Made by a program: the position numbers and the translations under genes. The notes under the pieces were generated by a model. That model was not told the DNA's origin and did not search any database. It worked only from the letters and a program-made list of their open reading frames with translations. From Mariniphaga sediminis (lineage in GTDB: Bacteria; Bacteroidota; Bacteroidia; Bacteroidales; Prolixibacteraceae), in assembly GCF_003573545.1 (NCBI RefSeq), contig NZ_QWET01000011.1, forward strand, positions 1 to 64,000: a stretch of DNA of 64,000 bases. The letters run 5' to 3'. Positions 55,575 through 64,000 of the stretch are shown piece after piece (within the stretch, counting starts at the first letter, position 1; each line of letters begins with the position of its first letter).

Positions 55575-56939
55575 ATGAGAATCAGGCTGAATACCTTTTT
55601 AAGTGCATTAGGTCCTTTTGTATTCTTGTTCGCAGGTTGTAATAGTCCGGAGGCAGTGCAGAACATGCCCAATATTGTACTGGTTATGGCCGATGATATG
55701 GGGTATGAATGTGTGGGTGCCAATGGAAATATTGAATACAAAACACCTAATCTTGACCGGCTGGCAAGCTCGGGAATTCGTTTTGAAAATTGCTATTCCC
55801 AGCCGCTGTGTACTCCTTCACGGGTAAAAATTATGACGGGAAAAACAAACGCACGGAATTATGTGAATTTTGAATATTTATCCCCGGAAGAAAAGACTTT
55901 TGGAAACTTGCTGAAAGAGGCCGGATACTCCACCTGCATTGCCGGGAAGTGGCAGTTAAATGGCCTGAATCACAACTATCCGGGAAACCAGGATGTAAGC
56001 CGGCCAAATCATTTTGGGTTTGATGCGTATTGCTTGTGGCAGTTGAACCATACCCGTGCAGAAGGAGAAAGATATGCCAATCCCTTGCTTACCCAAAACG
56101 GAACCGATCTTGCCCGGGACGAAAATGCGTACGGCCCGGATGTAATTGCTGACTTTTTAACCGGATACATTGAACGAAACGCCGGAAAGCCCTTTTTTAT
56201 GTATTACCCGATGGTGTTGCCGCACGAGCCGTTTGTTCCCACACCCGATTCTCCTGAATGGGCCAGTCCGGAAAGGCGTTATGAACACGACACCGTTTAT
56301 TTTGCAGACATGATTGCCTACGTGGATAAAATTATTGGCCAACTGGAATCAAAACTTAGGGAAAAGAACATCTGGGAGAATACGCTTTTTATTTTTACAG
56401 CCGATAACGGAACCCATCGTTCGGTCATTTCAACTACCCAAGCTGGCGATGTTACAGGTGCAAAAGGGCAATCCATCAATACGGGAAATCACGTGCCAAT
56501 GATTGTATCGTGGCCTGAAAAAATAAAAGAGGGAAGAACCTTTGAAGGAATGGTCGATTTTTCAGATATTCTGCCCACCCTGGCCGATGTGGCTGGAATC
56601 CGGCGTTCGGCATATTTTACAGATGGAGAAAGCTTTTATAATGTTTTAAACGGTGAAAAAAACAGATTGGGAAAAGAGCAGGTTTTTATACATTATTCGC
56701 CCCGGTGGGGAAAGTTTAAACATAATCGCTGGGTGATGAACGGGAAGTATAAATTATACCGCGATGGCAGATTCTACAATACCTCTGCCGATCCGGCCGA
56801 AGAAAACCCAATGACGGGCCTTTCGAAAAACGAAGAAAAAATAAAGGAGAGATTTGAAATCATGATACGGGAAAAAGAAATGGAAATACCTTTTGACCAG
56901 AATGATACAGAATTTAAAATTCAAAAATATAAAGAATGA
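55575..56939 (+). CDS. Secreted sulfatase (lipoprotein)
   Basis: A 454-aa S1-family sulfatase. A lipobox-like signal (FVFLFAGC) precedes the metal-binding VMADDMGYE. CTPSR is the C/S-x-P-S-R motif, in which the cysteine is converted to formylglycine; AGKWQ and FTADNGTHRS follow. It removes sulfate from a polysaccharide or other ester. Its stop overlaps the next start in ATGA, so the two sulfatases are coupled. Confidence 0.92.
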   Translation: MRIRLNTFLSALGPFVFLFAGCNSPEAVQNMPNIVLVMADDMGYECVGANGNIEYKTPNLDRLASSGIRFENCYSQPLCTPSRVKIMTGKTNARNYVNFEYLSPEEKTFGNLLKEAGYSTCIAGKWQLNGLNHNYPGNQDVSRPNHFGFDAYCLWQLNHTRAEGERYANPLLTQNGTDLARDENAYGPDVIADFLTGYIERNAGKPFFMYYPMVLPHEPFVPTPDSPEWASPERRYEHDTVYFADMIAYVDKIIGQLESKLREKNIWENTLFIFTADNGTHRSVISTTQAGDVTGAKGQSINTGNHVPMIVSWPEKIKEGRTFEGMVDFSDILPTLADVAGIRRSAYFTDGESFYNVLNGEKNRLGKEQVFIHYSPRWGKFKHNRWVMNGKYKLYRDGRFYNTSADPAEENPMTGLSKNEEKIKERFEIMIREKEMEIPFDQNDTEFKIQKYKE

Positions 56940-58297
56940 AAATTCTTCATCGAAACTTGCTGAGCCTTTCAATCGTTGGTTTATTGACTTTTTCTGCCGC
57001 CGGAAACGTTAAGGACTCCCGCCAACAGAAATTACCTTTACAGCCGAATATTCTGATTATCATCCCCGACGATTTGGGTTGGTCTGATGTAGGATATCAT
57101 GGCTCCGTAGTGAAAACACCCCATATTGACAAACTGGCTGCAACGGGCATTCGGCTGGAGCAGCATTATGTAATGCCTACCTGCACCCCAACCCGCGTAA
57201 GTCTTATGACGGGAAAGTATCCCAGCCGGTATGGAATTGTAGCTCCCGATTACGGCGAAGTGATCGACCTGGGCGACCCAACCCTGGCTTCGGTTTTAAA
57301 AGAGAATGGATATTTTACTGCGATTGCCGGAAAATGGCACATGGGATCTCCACCATACACCCCTTTAAAATACGGGTTTCAATCGTCCTACGGTTACTTC
57401 GATGGACAGATTGATCCTTATACCCACGAATACAAAACAGAAACGAAGCTGACCGAAAGGAGATCATGGCACCGCAACGATGAGTATCTGGACGAAGAAG
57501 GCCATGTAACAGATCTTTTAACCGATGAGGCGCTCCGGATAATTGAGGCAGAAAATGATAAACCTTTTTTTCTTTATTTAGCCCATCACGTTCCGCATTA
57601 CCCTTTGGATGAACCCGATGAATGGATGTCGTTGTACGACGGTTTATCCCTGCATCCTTCGCGTAAATTATTTGCTGCCAGCGTTTCCCACATGGACGCG
57701 GGCATTGGAAAAATTATGGAGGCGCTGGAACGGACCGGCAAACGTGAAAACACATTGATATTGTTTCTGAGCGATAACGGGGGACAGCATAGCTGGCACA
57801 GCAACACCGAATACCGCGGAAAGTATGCCGACAACCCTCATTCGGTCCTTGGAAATAATTACCCGTTGCGCGGATGGAAAGGCGATTTGTATGAAGGAGG
57901 AATCCGGGTGCCTGCCATTGCCAGCTGGCCCGGGAAACTACAGCCTGGGGAGGCAAATTTCCCCATTCATATGTCTGACTGGCTGCCCACGCTTTGCCAT
58001 TTGATTGGGGCTGAAAAGGTATTGAAGGACTGGAACCCGGACGGGAAAAATATTTGGCCCTTTTTAACCGGCGTTCAGGATTTGGCTCAGGAACGATCAA
58101 TTTACTGGAAAACCGGACAAACCTATGCCGTAAGGGAGGGAAACTGGAAATTACTGGTTGACCGGAATTCGGGTCAGACCGGGTTGTTTAACCTTGAAAA
58201 TGATTTCAGGGAAACGCGGGACCTCGCTGAATCATATCCTGAAAAAGTGAAATCCCTGTTAGAGTTACTTGAAAAATTTAAGGCGGGAGATGAATGA
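56936..58297 (+). CDS. Secreted sulfatase, second of a pair
   Basis: A 453-aa S1-family sulfatase with signal peptide (LLSLSIVGLLTFSAAG), IIPDDLGWSDVGYHG, CTPTRVSLMTG (formylglycine site), AGKWHMG and LSDNGGQHSW. It is more typical of the arylsulfatase type than the preceding one. It needs a formylglycine-generating enzyme encoded elsewhere. It is translationally coupled to the upstream sulfatase and 39 nt before the PhoD-like gene. Confidence 0.93.
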   Translation: MKILHRNLLSLSIVGLLTFSAAGNVKDSRQQKLPLQPNILIIIPDDLGWSDVGYHGSVVKTPHIDKLAATGIRLEQHYVMPTCTPTRVSLMTGKYPSRYGIVAPDYGEVIDLGDPTLASVLKENGYFTAIAGKWHMGSPPYTPLKYGFQSSYGYFDGQIDPYTHEYKTETKLTERRSWHRNDEYLDEEGHVTDLLTDEALRIIEAENDKPFFLYLAHHVPHYPLDEPDEWMSLYDGLSLHPSRKLFAASVSHMDAGIGKIMEALERTGKRENTLILFLSDNGGQHSWHSNTEYRGKYADNPHSVLGNNYPLRGWKGDLYEGGIRVPAIASWPGKLQPGEANFPIHMSDWLPTLCHLIGAEKVLKDWNPDGKNIWPFLTGVQDLAQERSIYWKTGQTYAVREGNWKLLVDRNSGQTGLFNLENDFRETRDLAESYPEKVKSLLELLEKFKAGDE

Positions 58298-58336
58298 CTT
58301 CTCTGAATTGAAAAGTATAAACATAAATCAGTAGCC

Positions 58337-59812
58337 ATGCAATCAACCTTGAAACTATTACTGGCCGGTAGTACAACCTTTATTGTCCTTCTGTTTATGT
58401 CCTGCGATTCGAAAAAAGAAACAGACGGTCCCTATTTCGGAAACGGATTTCATAACGGGTGTGCCGATCAAAGCTCTGTTGTTATTTGGACCCGGCTTAC
58501 CAAAACACGCGAAGGGAATATTTCGGGGGAGAAATTTTTGGTGCCTGATGCCGAAGAACACCGTCAACTTGACCGCGAGGCTGATCCGGAGAAGATATGG
58601 AAAGCACAAATACCGGAGGGACTTATCCTGGAACAGATGGAGGGGGCCTGTCCGGGGATGCCGGGAGAGGTAAAGCTTACTTACTATTCGCTTAGCAATC
58701 CCGATAACAAAATGATTACCCGCTGGGTAGCAGTGGATGTGGAAAAGAATTATACGTACCAATGGAAACTGGAGAATTTGGAAGCCGGAACAAAATATGT
58801 TGTGGAACTGGAGGCCAGGCATAACGACCGGTCAAAAGTCTCCGACCGTTTGGAAGGTTCATTCCGTACTCCTCCCAGGGGAGGGAAAGAGGAGGAAATT
58901 GGTTTTTGTATTGTAACCTGTCATGATTATTGGCGGCGTGATACTGTCGGCGGACATAAAATTTATGACTCCATGCTGAAGCTCTTTCCTGATTTTTATG
59001 TGCATACAGGCGACATTGAATATTATGACAAACCTGAACCATACGCATTGACCGAAGAGTTGATGCAGTTTAAATGGGATCGCTTGTTCGCCCTTCCACT
59101 GCAGCGGAAATTCTGGGCACAGGTAACCAGCTATTTTATGAAAGACGATCACGATGTACTTCGGGATGATGCTTTCCCCGGAATGACTTATGGAACGGTT
59201 TCGTGGGAGCGTGGCCTTGGTATTTTTGATGAACAGCTTCCTGCCTGTGATAAACCTTACAAAACGGTCAGATGGGGAAAAGATTTGCAAATCTGGCTGA
59301 CGGAAGGGCGTGTTTATCGAAGCAGAAATACCGATCCTGACGGACCTGAAAAAACCATTTTCGGAAAGGAGCAAAAAGAGTGGCTTTTCAAAACGTTGGA
59401 AGAATCGGATGCCACATTTAAGTTGGTTATTAATGCAAATCCTGTTCTGGGACCGGATCGCGTCAATAAAAAGGACAACTATTCCAATTCCGGTTTTAAA
59501 TACGAAAGCGATGAAATACGGGATTTTTTGAACCGTTTTGACAATGTGTTTCTTTGTAACGGCGATCGACACTGGCAATATGTAACCCATTTTGAAGGTA
59601 CTAATCTTTGGGAATTCGGGTGCGGTGCCGGAGCCGATGAACACGCCGGTGGATGGAACCAGGATGATTTTAGGCCTGAGCATCTTTTTCTACGCGTAAA
59701 AGGTGGATTTTTGTACGGAAAGGTTTCCCGGCAAAACGGAAAACCAACACTTATTCTTCAGCATTGCGATGTGGATGGGAAGATAGTACATGAAGAGATT
59801 TTTAGCCGGTAA
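58337..59812 (+). CDS. PhoD-like metallophosphoesterase lipoprotein
   Basis: A 491-aa protein with a lipoprotein signal (FIVLLFMSC). An N-terminal Fn3-like PhoD domain (GFHNGCADQSSVVIWTRL) is followed by the metallophosphatase core: HTGDIEYYD, DDHDV, FLCNGDRHWQY. PhoD enzymes hydrolyse phosphodiesters and monoesters. As third gene of the sulfatase operon, it may release phosphate from the same sulfated substrate. Confidence 0.85.
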   Translation: MQSTLKLLLAGSTTFIVLLFMSCDSKKETDGPYFGNGFHNGCADQSSVVIWTRLTKTREGNISGEKFLVPDAEEHRQLDREADPEKIWKAQIPEGLILEQMEGACPGMPGEVKLTYYSLSNPDNKMITRWVAVDVEKNYTYQWKLENLEAGTKYVVELEARHNDRSKVSDRLEGSFRTPPRGGKEEEIGFCIVTCHDYWRRDTVGGHKIYDSMLKLFPDFYVHTGDIEYYDKPEPYALTEELMQFKWDRLFALPLQRKFWAQVTSYFMKDDHDVLRDDAFPGMTYGTVSWERGLGIFDEQLPACDKPYKTVRWGKDLQIWLTEGRVYRSRNTDPDGPEKTIFGKEQKEWLFKTLEESDATFKLVINANPVLGPDRVNKKDNYSNSGFKYESDEIRDFLNRFDNVFLCNGDRHWQYVTHFEGTNLWEFGCGAGADEHAGGWNQDDFRPEHLFLRVKGGFLYGKVSRQNGKPTLILQHCDVDGKIVHEEIFSR

Positions 59813-60195
59813 TTTTTACCGTGTGATTGCCTGAGCCGTTGTTATCGGCGGCAAAAACAAGACGGAATTTTATTCTCCTTAAAATTACTGTGATTTCTTA
59901 TTGAACAAATAGGGCATATCATTGGTATATTTAGTTTGTATGTACAAATGTCAATGAAATGAGATCATATTTACTCCATTCAGTTACCACAAAATTTCGT
60001 GAATTTTTTTTGAAGGGTTTTTGTCTGAATTTCGTGTCATGCACGATTTTATGCAAATCTTCCCCGCATCCTTACGTCCCCGGTGGGGAAACTGCACGCA
60101 GGAATGCCCTCCCGGCTGTCAGGGACGCAGCGGGAACCTATTATTTTGGAAAGGATAAAACACATGCAGCCACTTTTTGGAGGGGCCCTGAAACT
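59813..60195. other. Intergenic leader before the giant repeat protein
   Basis: About 380 bp with no gene. It includes GC-rich stretches (CCGGTGGGGAAACTGC and GGAGGGGCC just before the start). No riboswitch was recognised. A GGAGGGG about 15 nt before the ATG may act as ribosome-binding site. Confidence 0.5.
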
Positions 60196-63100
60196 ATGGC
60201 CAAGAATATAAAAGTTTTCATATTGCTAATCCTGTTTTTGGCAGGTCAGGTTGAATTGGTTCGGGCTGTTACTGCACCGGAACCTGTTGCCGGTAGTGCC
60301 CAGGCTGGAGAATTGACCCTTGTGAAGACTGCATCGCCACAAACTTATAATTCCGTTGGAGAGATTATTGGTTATACCATCGAGATGGAAAATACAGGAA
60401 CTTTCCCTGTTTACTCCCCGGCAGTGACAGATAATGACGCTACCAGCGGCCCCACTTACCAGAGCGGCGATACCAACACAAACGGAATTCTGGATGTGGG
60501 GGAAGTATGGGTTTACTCGGCCGGTTATGAAATCGCACAGGCCGATCTTGACAACGGTTCCTTCACTAACACGGCAGAGGGAAGTGGCTCAGCCGACACC
60601 GACGGCGATTTCGCAGGCGACACTCCTGTTTCGGGTAACGACAGCGAAACAGTTAACGCGGTGCAGGATGCTTCCATTGCAGTGTCGAAAACGCTTTCCC
60701 CGGCTGGTCAGACTTACGATGCTGTTGGCGATATTATCACCTATGAAATTACGTTGAGCAATACCGGGAACGTAACGGTGTACTCCCCGGCAGTGACAGA
60801 CAATGACGTTACCAGCGGCCCGACTTACCAGAGTGGCGACACCAACACCAACGGAATCCTGGATGTGGGTGAAGCGTGGGTTTATTCGGCCAGCTATGAA
60901 ATAACACAGGCCGACCTGAATAACGGATCGTTTACCAACACAGCAGAGGGGAGTGGTTCCGCCGATACAGATGGCGATTCCGTGGGGGATACTCCTGTTT
61001 CGGGCAATGACAGTGAAACAGTTAATGCGGTGCAGGATGCTTCCATTGCAGTGTCGAAAACACTTTCCCCTGCCGGTCAGACTTACGATGCTGTTGGCGA
61101 TATTATTACCTATGAAATTACGTTGAGTAACACCGGGAACGTAACGGTGTACTCCCCGGCAGTGACAGACAATGACGCTACCAGTGGCCCCACTTACCAG
61201 AGTGGCGATACCAACACCAACGGAATTCTGAATGTGGGGGAAGTCTGGGTTTACTCGGCCGGATATGAAATTACACAAACAGACCTGAACAACGGTTCCT
61301 TTACCAACACAGCGGAGGGAAGTGGTTCAGCCGATACAGATGGCGATTCTGTGGGCGACACCCCTGTTTCAGGCAACGACAGCGAAACAGTTAACGCGGT
61401 GCAGGATGCTTCCATCGCAGTTTCGAAAACACTTTCCCCTGCCGGTCAAACTTACGATGCCGTGGGCGATATTATCACCTATGAAATTACCTTGAGCAAT
61501 ACCGGTAACGTAACCGTTTATTCCCCGTCAGTGACAGATAATGACGCTACCAGCGGCCCCACTTATCAAAGCGGCGATACCAACACCAACGGAATTCTGG
61601 ATGTGGGGGAAGTCTGGGTTTACTCAGCCGGTTATGAAATTACACAAACAGACCTGAACAACGGATCGTTTACCAACACAGCAGAGGGAAGTGGTTCAGC
61701 CGATACAGATGGCAATTCTGTGGGGGATACTCCTGTTTCGGGCAATGACAGTGAAACGGTAACCGCGGTGCAGGATGCTTCCATCGCAGTGTTGAAAACA
61801 CTTTCCCCTGCCGGCCAGACTTACGATGCTGTTGGCGATATTATCACCTATGAAATTACGTTGAGCAACACGGGGAACGTAACGGTTTACTCCCCGTCAG
61901 TGACAGACAATGACGCTACCAGCGGCCCCACTTACCAAAGCGGCGATACCAACACCAACGGAATTCTGGATGTGGGGGAAGTGTGGGTTTACTCGGCTAG
62001 CTATGAAATCACACAAACCGACCTGAATAACGGTTCGTTTACCAACACAGCAGAGGGAAGTGGTTCCGCCGACACCGACGGCGATTCTGTGGGCGACACC
62101 CCTGTTTCGGGTAACGACAGCGAAACGGTAACCGCGGTTCAGGATGCTTCCATTGCAGTGTCGAAAACACTTTCTCCTGCCGGTCAGACTTACGATGCTG
62201 TTGGCGATATTATCACCTATGAAATTACCTTGAGCAATACCGGGAACGTAACGGTTTACTCCCCGGCAGTGACAGACAATGACGCCACCAGCGGCCCGAC
62301 TTACCAAAGTGGTGATACAAACACCAACGGAATTCTGGATGTGGGCGAAGCGTGGGTTTATTCTGCAGGATATGAAATCACACAGGCCGACCTGAATAAC
62401 GGTTCGTTTACCAACACAGCAGAGGGAAGCGGTTCAGCCGACACCGACGGCGATTCCGTTGGCGACACTCCTGTTTCGGGCAACGATAGCGAAACAGTGA
62501 ACGCGGTGCAGGATGCTTCCATTGCAGTGTCGAAAACACTTTCCCCGGCCGGTCAGACTTACGATGCCATTGGGGATATTATTACCTATGAGATTACCTT
62601 GAGCAATACCGGGAACGTAACAGTTTACTCCCCGGCGGTGACAGACAATGACGCTACCAGCGGCCCGGCTTACCAGAGCGGCGATACTAACACCAACGGA
62701 ATTCTGGATGTGGGCGAAGCGTGGGTTTATTCTGCAGGATATGAAATCACACAGGCCGACCTGAATAACGGATCGTTCACCAACATAGCAGAGGGAAGTG
62801 GCTCGGCTGACACCGACGGCGATTCCGTTGGCGACACTCCTGTTTCGGGCAATGACAGCGAAACAGTTAACGCGGTGCAGGATGCTTCCTTGGTTGTAAC
62901 CAAATCGGCTGCTCCGCAAACATATTCTTCCGTTGGGGAAGAGATTGCCTATACCATTGTGGTTGAAAACACAGGCAACGTAAGTATCACAGATATTTTG
63001 GTGACAGATCCCCTTACAGGGCTAAATGCCAATATTCCCAGCCTTGTGCCGGGAGCTTCGGATACCTTCAATGAAAACTATACCATTATTCTATCCGATT

Positions 63101-64000
63101 TGGAGCAGGGAAATGTTGTGAATGTGGTTTCGGTTACAGGAAATGCGCCTGATGCAAGTGCGGTGCAAGCAGAAGATACCGAAACGGTTATTGCATTGGA
63201 TCCTCCAACGGCCACCGACGACGCAAACGCTGATAATCAGGCAGGAGAGTCCGTAATAATTAACATCCTGGCAAATGACCTCTTACATGACGGCTCGCCT
63301 GCTTTACCGGGGTTGGTGACAGTTGATTTGAATCTTCTGGAAGGAGGTATTCAAACGGAGTTGATTGCGGAAAATGAAGGTACATGGACTTATAATTCAG
63401 CAACAGGTGAAGTAACATTCACGCCTCAGGCGGGTTTCACAACCGACCCGGGAGTGATAACCTACGAATTGACAGAAAACCTGACCGGTCGCAGCGACAA
63501 CGCAAATATCAGTGTTGACTATAATGAAGGGAATCCTTATGCCATCGATGATATCAGTACAGGCAATTCACCGGGTGATGTTGCGATAGTGAATATAATC
63601 GACAACGACAAATTAAGTGATGGCTCCCTGGCATTGCCGGCTTTGCCATTGTTGGTAACGCTCGATCTCGATCCGGAAACGGACGGACTTCAGAATGAAT
63701 TTATTGTATCCGGTGAAGGTGTTTGGAGCTTAAACTTTTTGACCGGGAATGTAACTTACACTCCCGAACCGGGATTTACCACTGATCCGACGCCAATAAC
63801 CTACGTACTCCGTGAAGTGCTGACAGGCCTTAGCGATAATGCTACTATTACAATTGAATACGATGAAGTGCCGCCGAAAGCAAATGATGACAGCATGTTG
63901 GGTATTGAACCCGGCGAAAGCGGAACAGTCAACATCCTGACGAATGACTTATTAAGTGACGGAACTTCTGTTCAACAGGATCTGGTTACGGTGGATATTG
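60196..64000 (+). CDS. Giant secreted adhesin-like protein with DUF11-type repeats (5' part)
   Basis: At least 1,268 codons, open to the right edge. The signal peptide is FILLILFLAGQVELVRA. Seven 123-residue repeats follow, each with SKTLSPAGQTYDAVGDIITYEI, SPAVTDNDATSGP, DTNTNGILDVGE and FTNTAEGSGSADTDGD, the DUF11/DUF7507 type of beta-sandwich. After one diverged DUF11-like domain come at least three CshA-fibril-like or Ig-like domains (about 63,200 on: VITYELTENLTGRSDNANISV). It is probably a long cell-surface stalk or adhesin; a C-terminal sorting signal would be outside the window. Confidence 0.85.
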   Translation, partial: MAKNIKVFILLILFLAGQVELVRAVTAPEPVAGSAQAGELTLVKTASPQTYNSVGEIIGYTIEMENTGTFPVYSPAVTDNDATSGPTYQSGDTNTNGILDVGEVWVYSAGYEIAQADLDNGSFTNTAEGSGSADTDGDFAGDTPVSGNDSETVNAVQDASIAVSKTLSPAGQTYDAVGDIITYEITLSNTGNVTVYSPAVTDNDVTSGPTYQSGDTNTNGILDVGEAWVYSASYEITQADLNNGSFTNTAEGSGSADTDGDSVGDTPVSGNDSETVNAVQDASIAVSKTLSPAGQTYDAVGDIITYEITLSNTGNVTVYSPAVTDNDATSGPTYQSGDTNTNGILNVGEVWVYSAGYEITQTDLNNGSFTNTAEGSGSADTDGDSVGDTPVSGNDSETVNAVQDASIAVSKTLSPAGQTYDAVGDIITYEITLSNTGNVTVYSPSVTDNDATSGPTYQSGDTNTNGILDVGEVWVYSAGYEITQTDLNNGSFTNTAEGSGSADTDGNSVGDTPVSGNDSETVTAVQDASIAVLKTLSPAGQTYDAVGDIITYEITLSNTGNVTVYSPSVTDNDATSGPTYQSGDTNTNGILDVGEVWVYSASYEITQTDLNNGSFTNTAEGSGSADTDGDSVGDTPVSGNDSETVTAVQDASIAVSKTLSPAGQTYDAVGDIITYEITLSNTGNVTVYSPAVTDNDATSGPTYQSGDTNTNGILDVGEAWVYSAGYEITQADLNNGSFTNTAEGSGSADTDGDSVGDTPVSGNDSETVNAVQDASIAVSKTLSPAGQTYDAIGDIITYEITLSNTGNVTVYSPAVTDNDATSGPAYQSGDTNTNGILDVGEAWVYSAGYEITQADLNNGSFTNIAEGSGSADTDGDSVGDTPVSGNDSETVNAVQDASLVVTKSAAPQTYSSVGEEIAYTIVVENTGNVSITDILVTDPLTGLNANIPSLVPGASDTFNENYTIILSDLEQGNVVNVVSVTGNAPDASAVQAEDTETVIALDPPTATDDANADNQAGESVIINILANDLLHDGSPALPGLVTVDLNLLEGGIQTELIAENEGTWTYNSATGEVTFTPQAGFTTDPGVITYELTENLTGRSDNANISVDYNEGNPYAIDDISTGNSPGDVAIVNIIDNDKLSDGSLALPALPLLVTLDLDPETDGLQNEFIVSGEGVWSLNFLTGNVTYTPEPGFTTDPTPITYVLREVLTGLSDNATITIEYDEVPPKANDDSMLGIEPGESGTVNILTNDLLSDGTSVQQDLVTVDI
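60292..62874 (+). repeat. Seven tandem 369-bp coding repeats
   Basis: The string GTGCAGGATGCTTCC (with small variations) recurs at 60,661, 61,030, 61,399, 61,768, 62,137, 62,506 and 62,875, giving an exact 369-bp (123-codon) period. The first unit (from about 60,292) is more diverged. The others are nearly identical at the DNA level, so copy number may vary. Confidence 0.95.

Noticed and set aside
60589-62919. Minus-strand proteins within the 369-bp repeats
   Set aside because: They are antisense shadows of the tandem repeat and break at repeat borders. The + strand frame is continuous with a signal peptide and known domain type.

Overview
The window looks like a chromosome segment from a Bacteroidota species, probably Bacteroidales/Marinilabiliales-like. 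The evidence is a rimO, relA, recA, thrA backbone, a Na+-pumping methylmalonyl-CoA decarboxylase operon of the succinate-to-propionate type, secreted sulfatases and promoters with the Bacteroidota -7 box TAnnTTTG. No rRNA or tRNA gene was seen. The exact genus cannot be fixed from the sequence.

Left part (about 1-28,540): a visibly AT-rich array of about 15 gene cassettes. All cassette genes are on the minus strand and are separated by 15 palindromic elements of about 130 bp (one of 194 bp). Each element starts with YAACG on the left and ends with GTTR on the right, and its arms pair as an imperfect hairpin. They have the architecture of integron attC sites (RYYYAAC ... GTTRRRY). The 7-10 bp at the two ends of each cassette are inverted copies of one another, and this tag differs from cassette to cassette, as expected if cassettes moved as circles through site-specific recombination. 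At the right end lie a lone core site (candidate attI, 27,031) and one tyrosine recombinase gene (27,416-28,540). That recombinase is not a standard IntI: I see no IntI-specific insertion, and it carries an extra N-terminal domain of HARP-like pattern. I consider this non-canonical Bacteroidota integron the main discovery of the window.

Cassette cargo, read from attI leftwards: an ORF-less cassette; an AAA_13-type ATPase with a CPFC hook; an AbiJ-like protein; a 1,685-aa nuclease-STAND NTPase resembling Avs proteins; a second identical ORF-less cassette; nitroreductase plus a DUF6544-like membrane protein; an ATPase with a C-terminal cold-shock-like domain; a PD-(D/E)XK protein; an Mrr-like nuclease; a third, diverged ORF-less cassette; HicAB plus a DUF6155-like protein; a two-gene ATPase unit; an exonuclease-BRCT membrane protein; a RloA/RloB (AbiL-like) pair; two small membrane proteins; and an IS3-family element at the left edge. 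Most recognisable cargo is of anti-phage or toxin-antitoxin type.

Right part (29,173-64,000): housekeeping chromosome. It holds rimO; an outer-membrane-type protein; a cupin; a PAP2 phosphatase; the propionate-pathway operon (CoA-transferase, epimerase, decarboxylase alpha, gamma, biotin and beta subunits); ferritin; a RelA-like (p)ppGpp synthetase with a degenerate HD motif; glycerate kinase; a TPR protein; a flotillin-NfeD-ClpS-SPOR cluster; bcp-recA; thrA with an ApgM-like gene that may be the alternative homoserine kinase; a pentapeptide-repeat protein; a methyltransferase; a sulfatase-sulfatase-PhoD operon; and the 5' part of a giant secreted protein with seven 369-bp tandem repeats running off the right edge.
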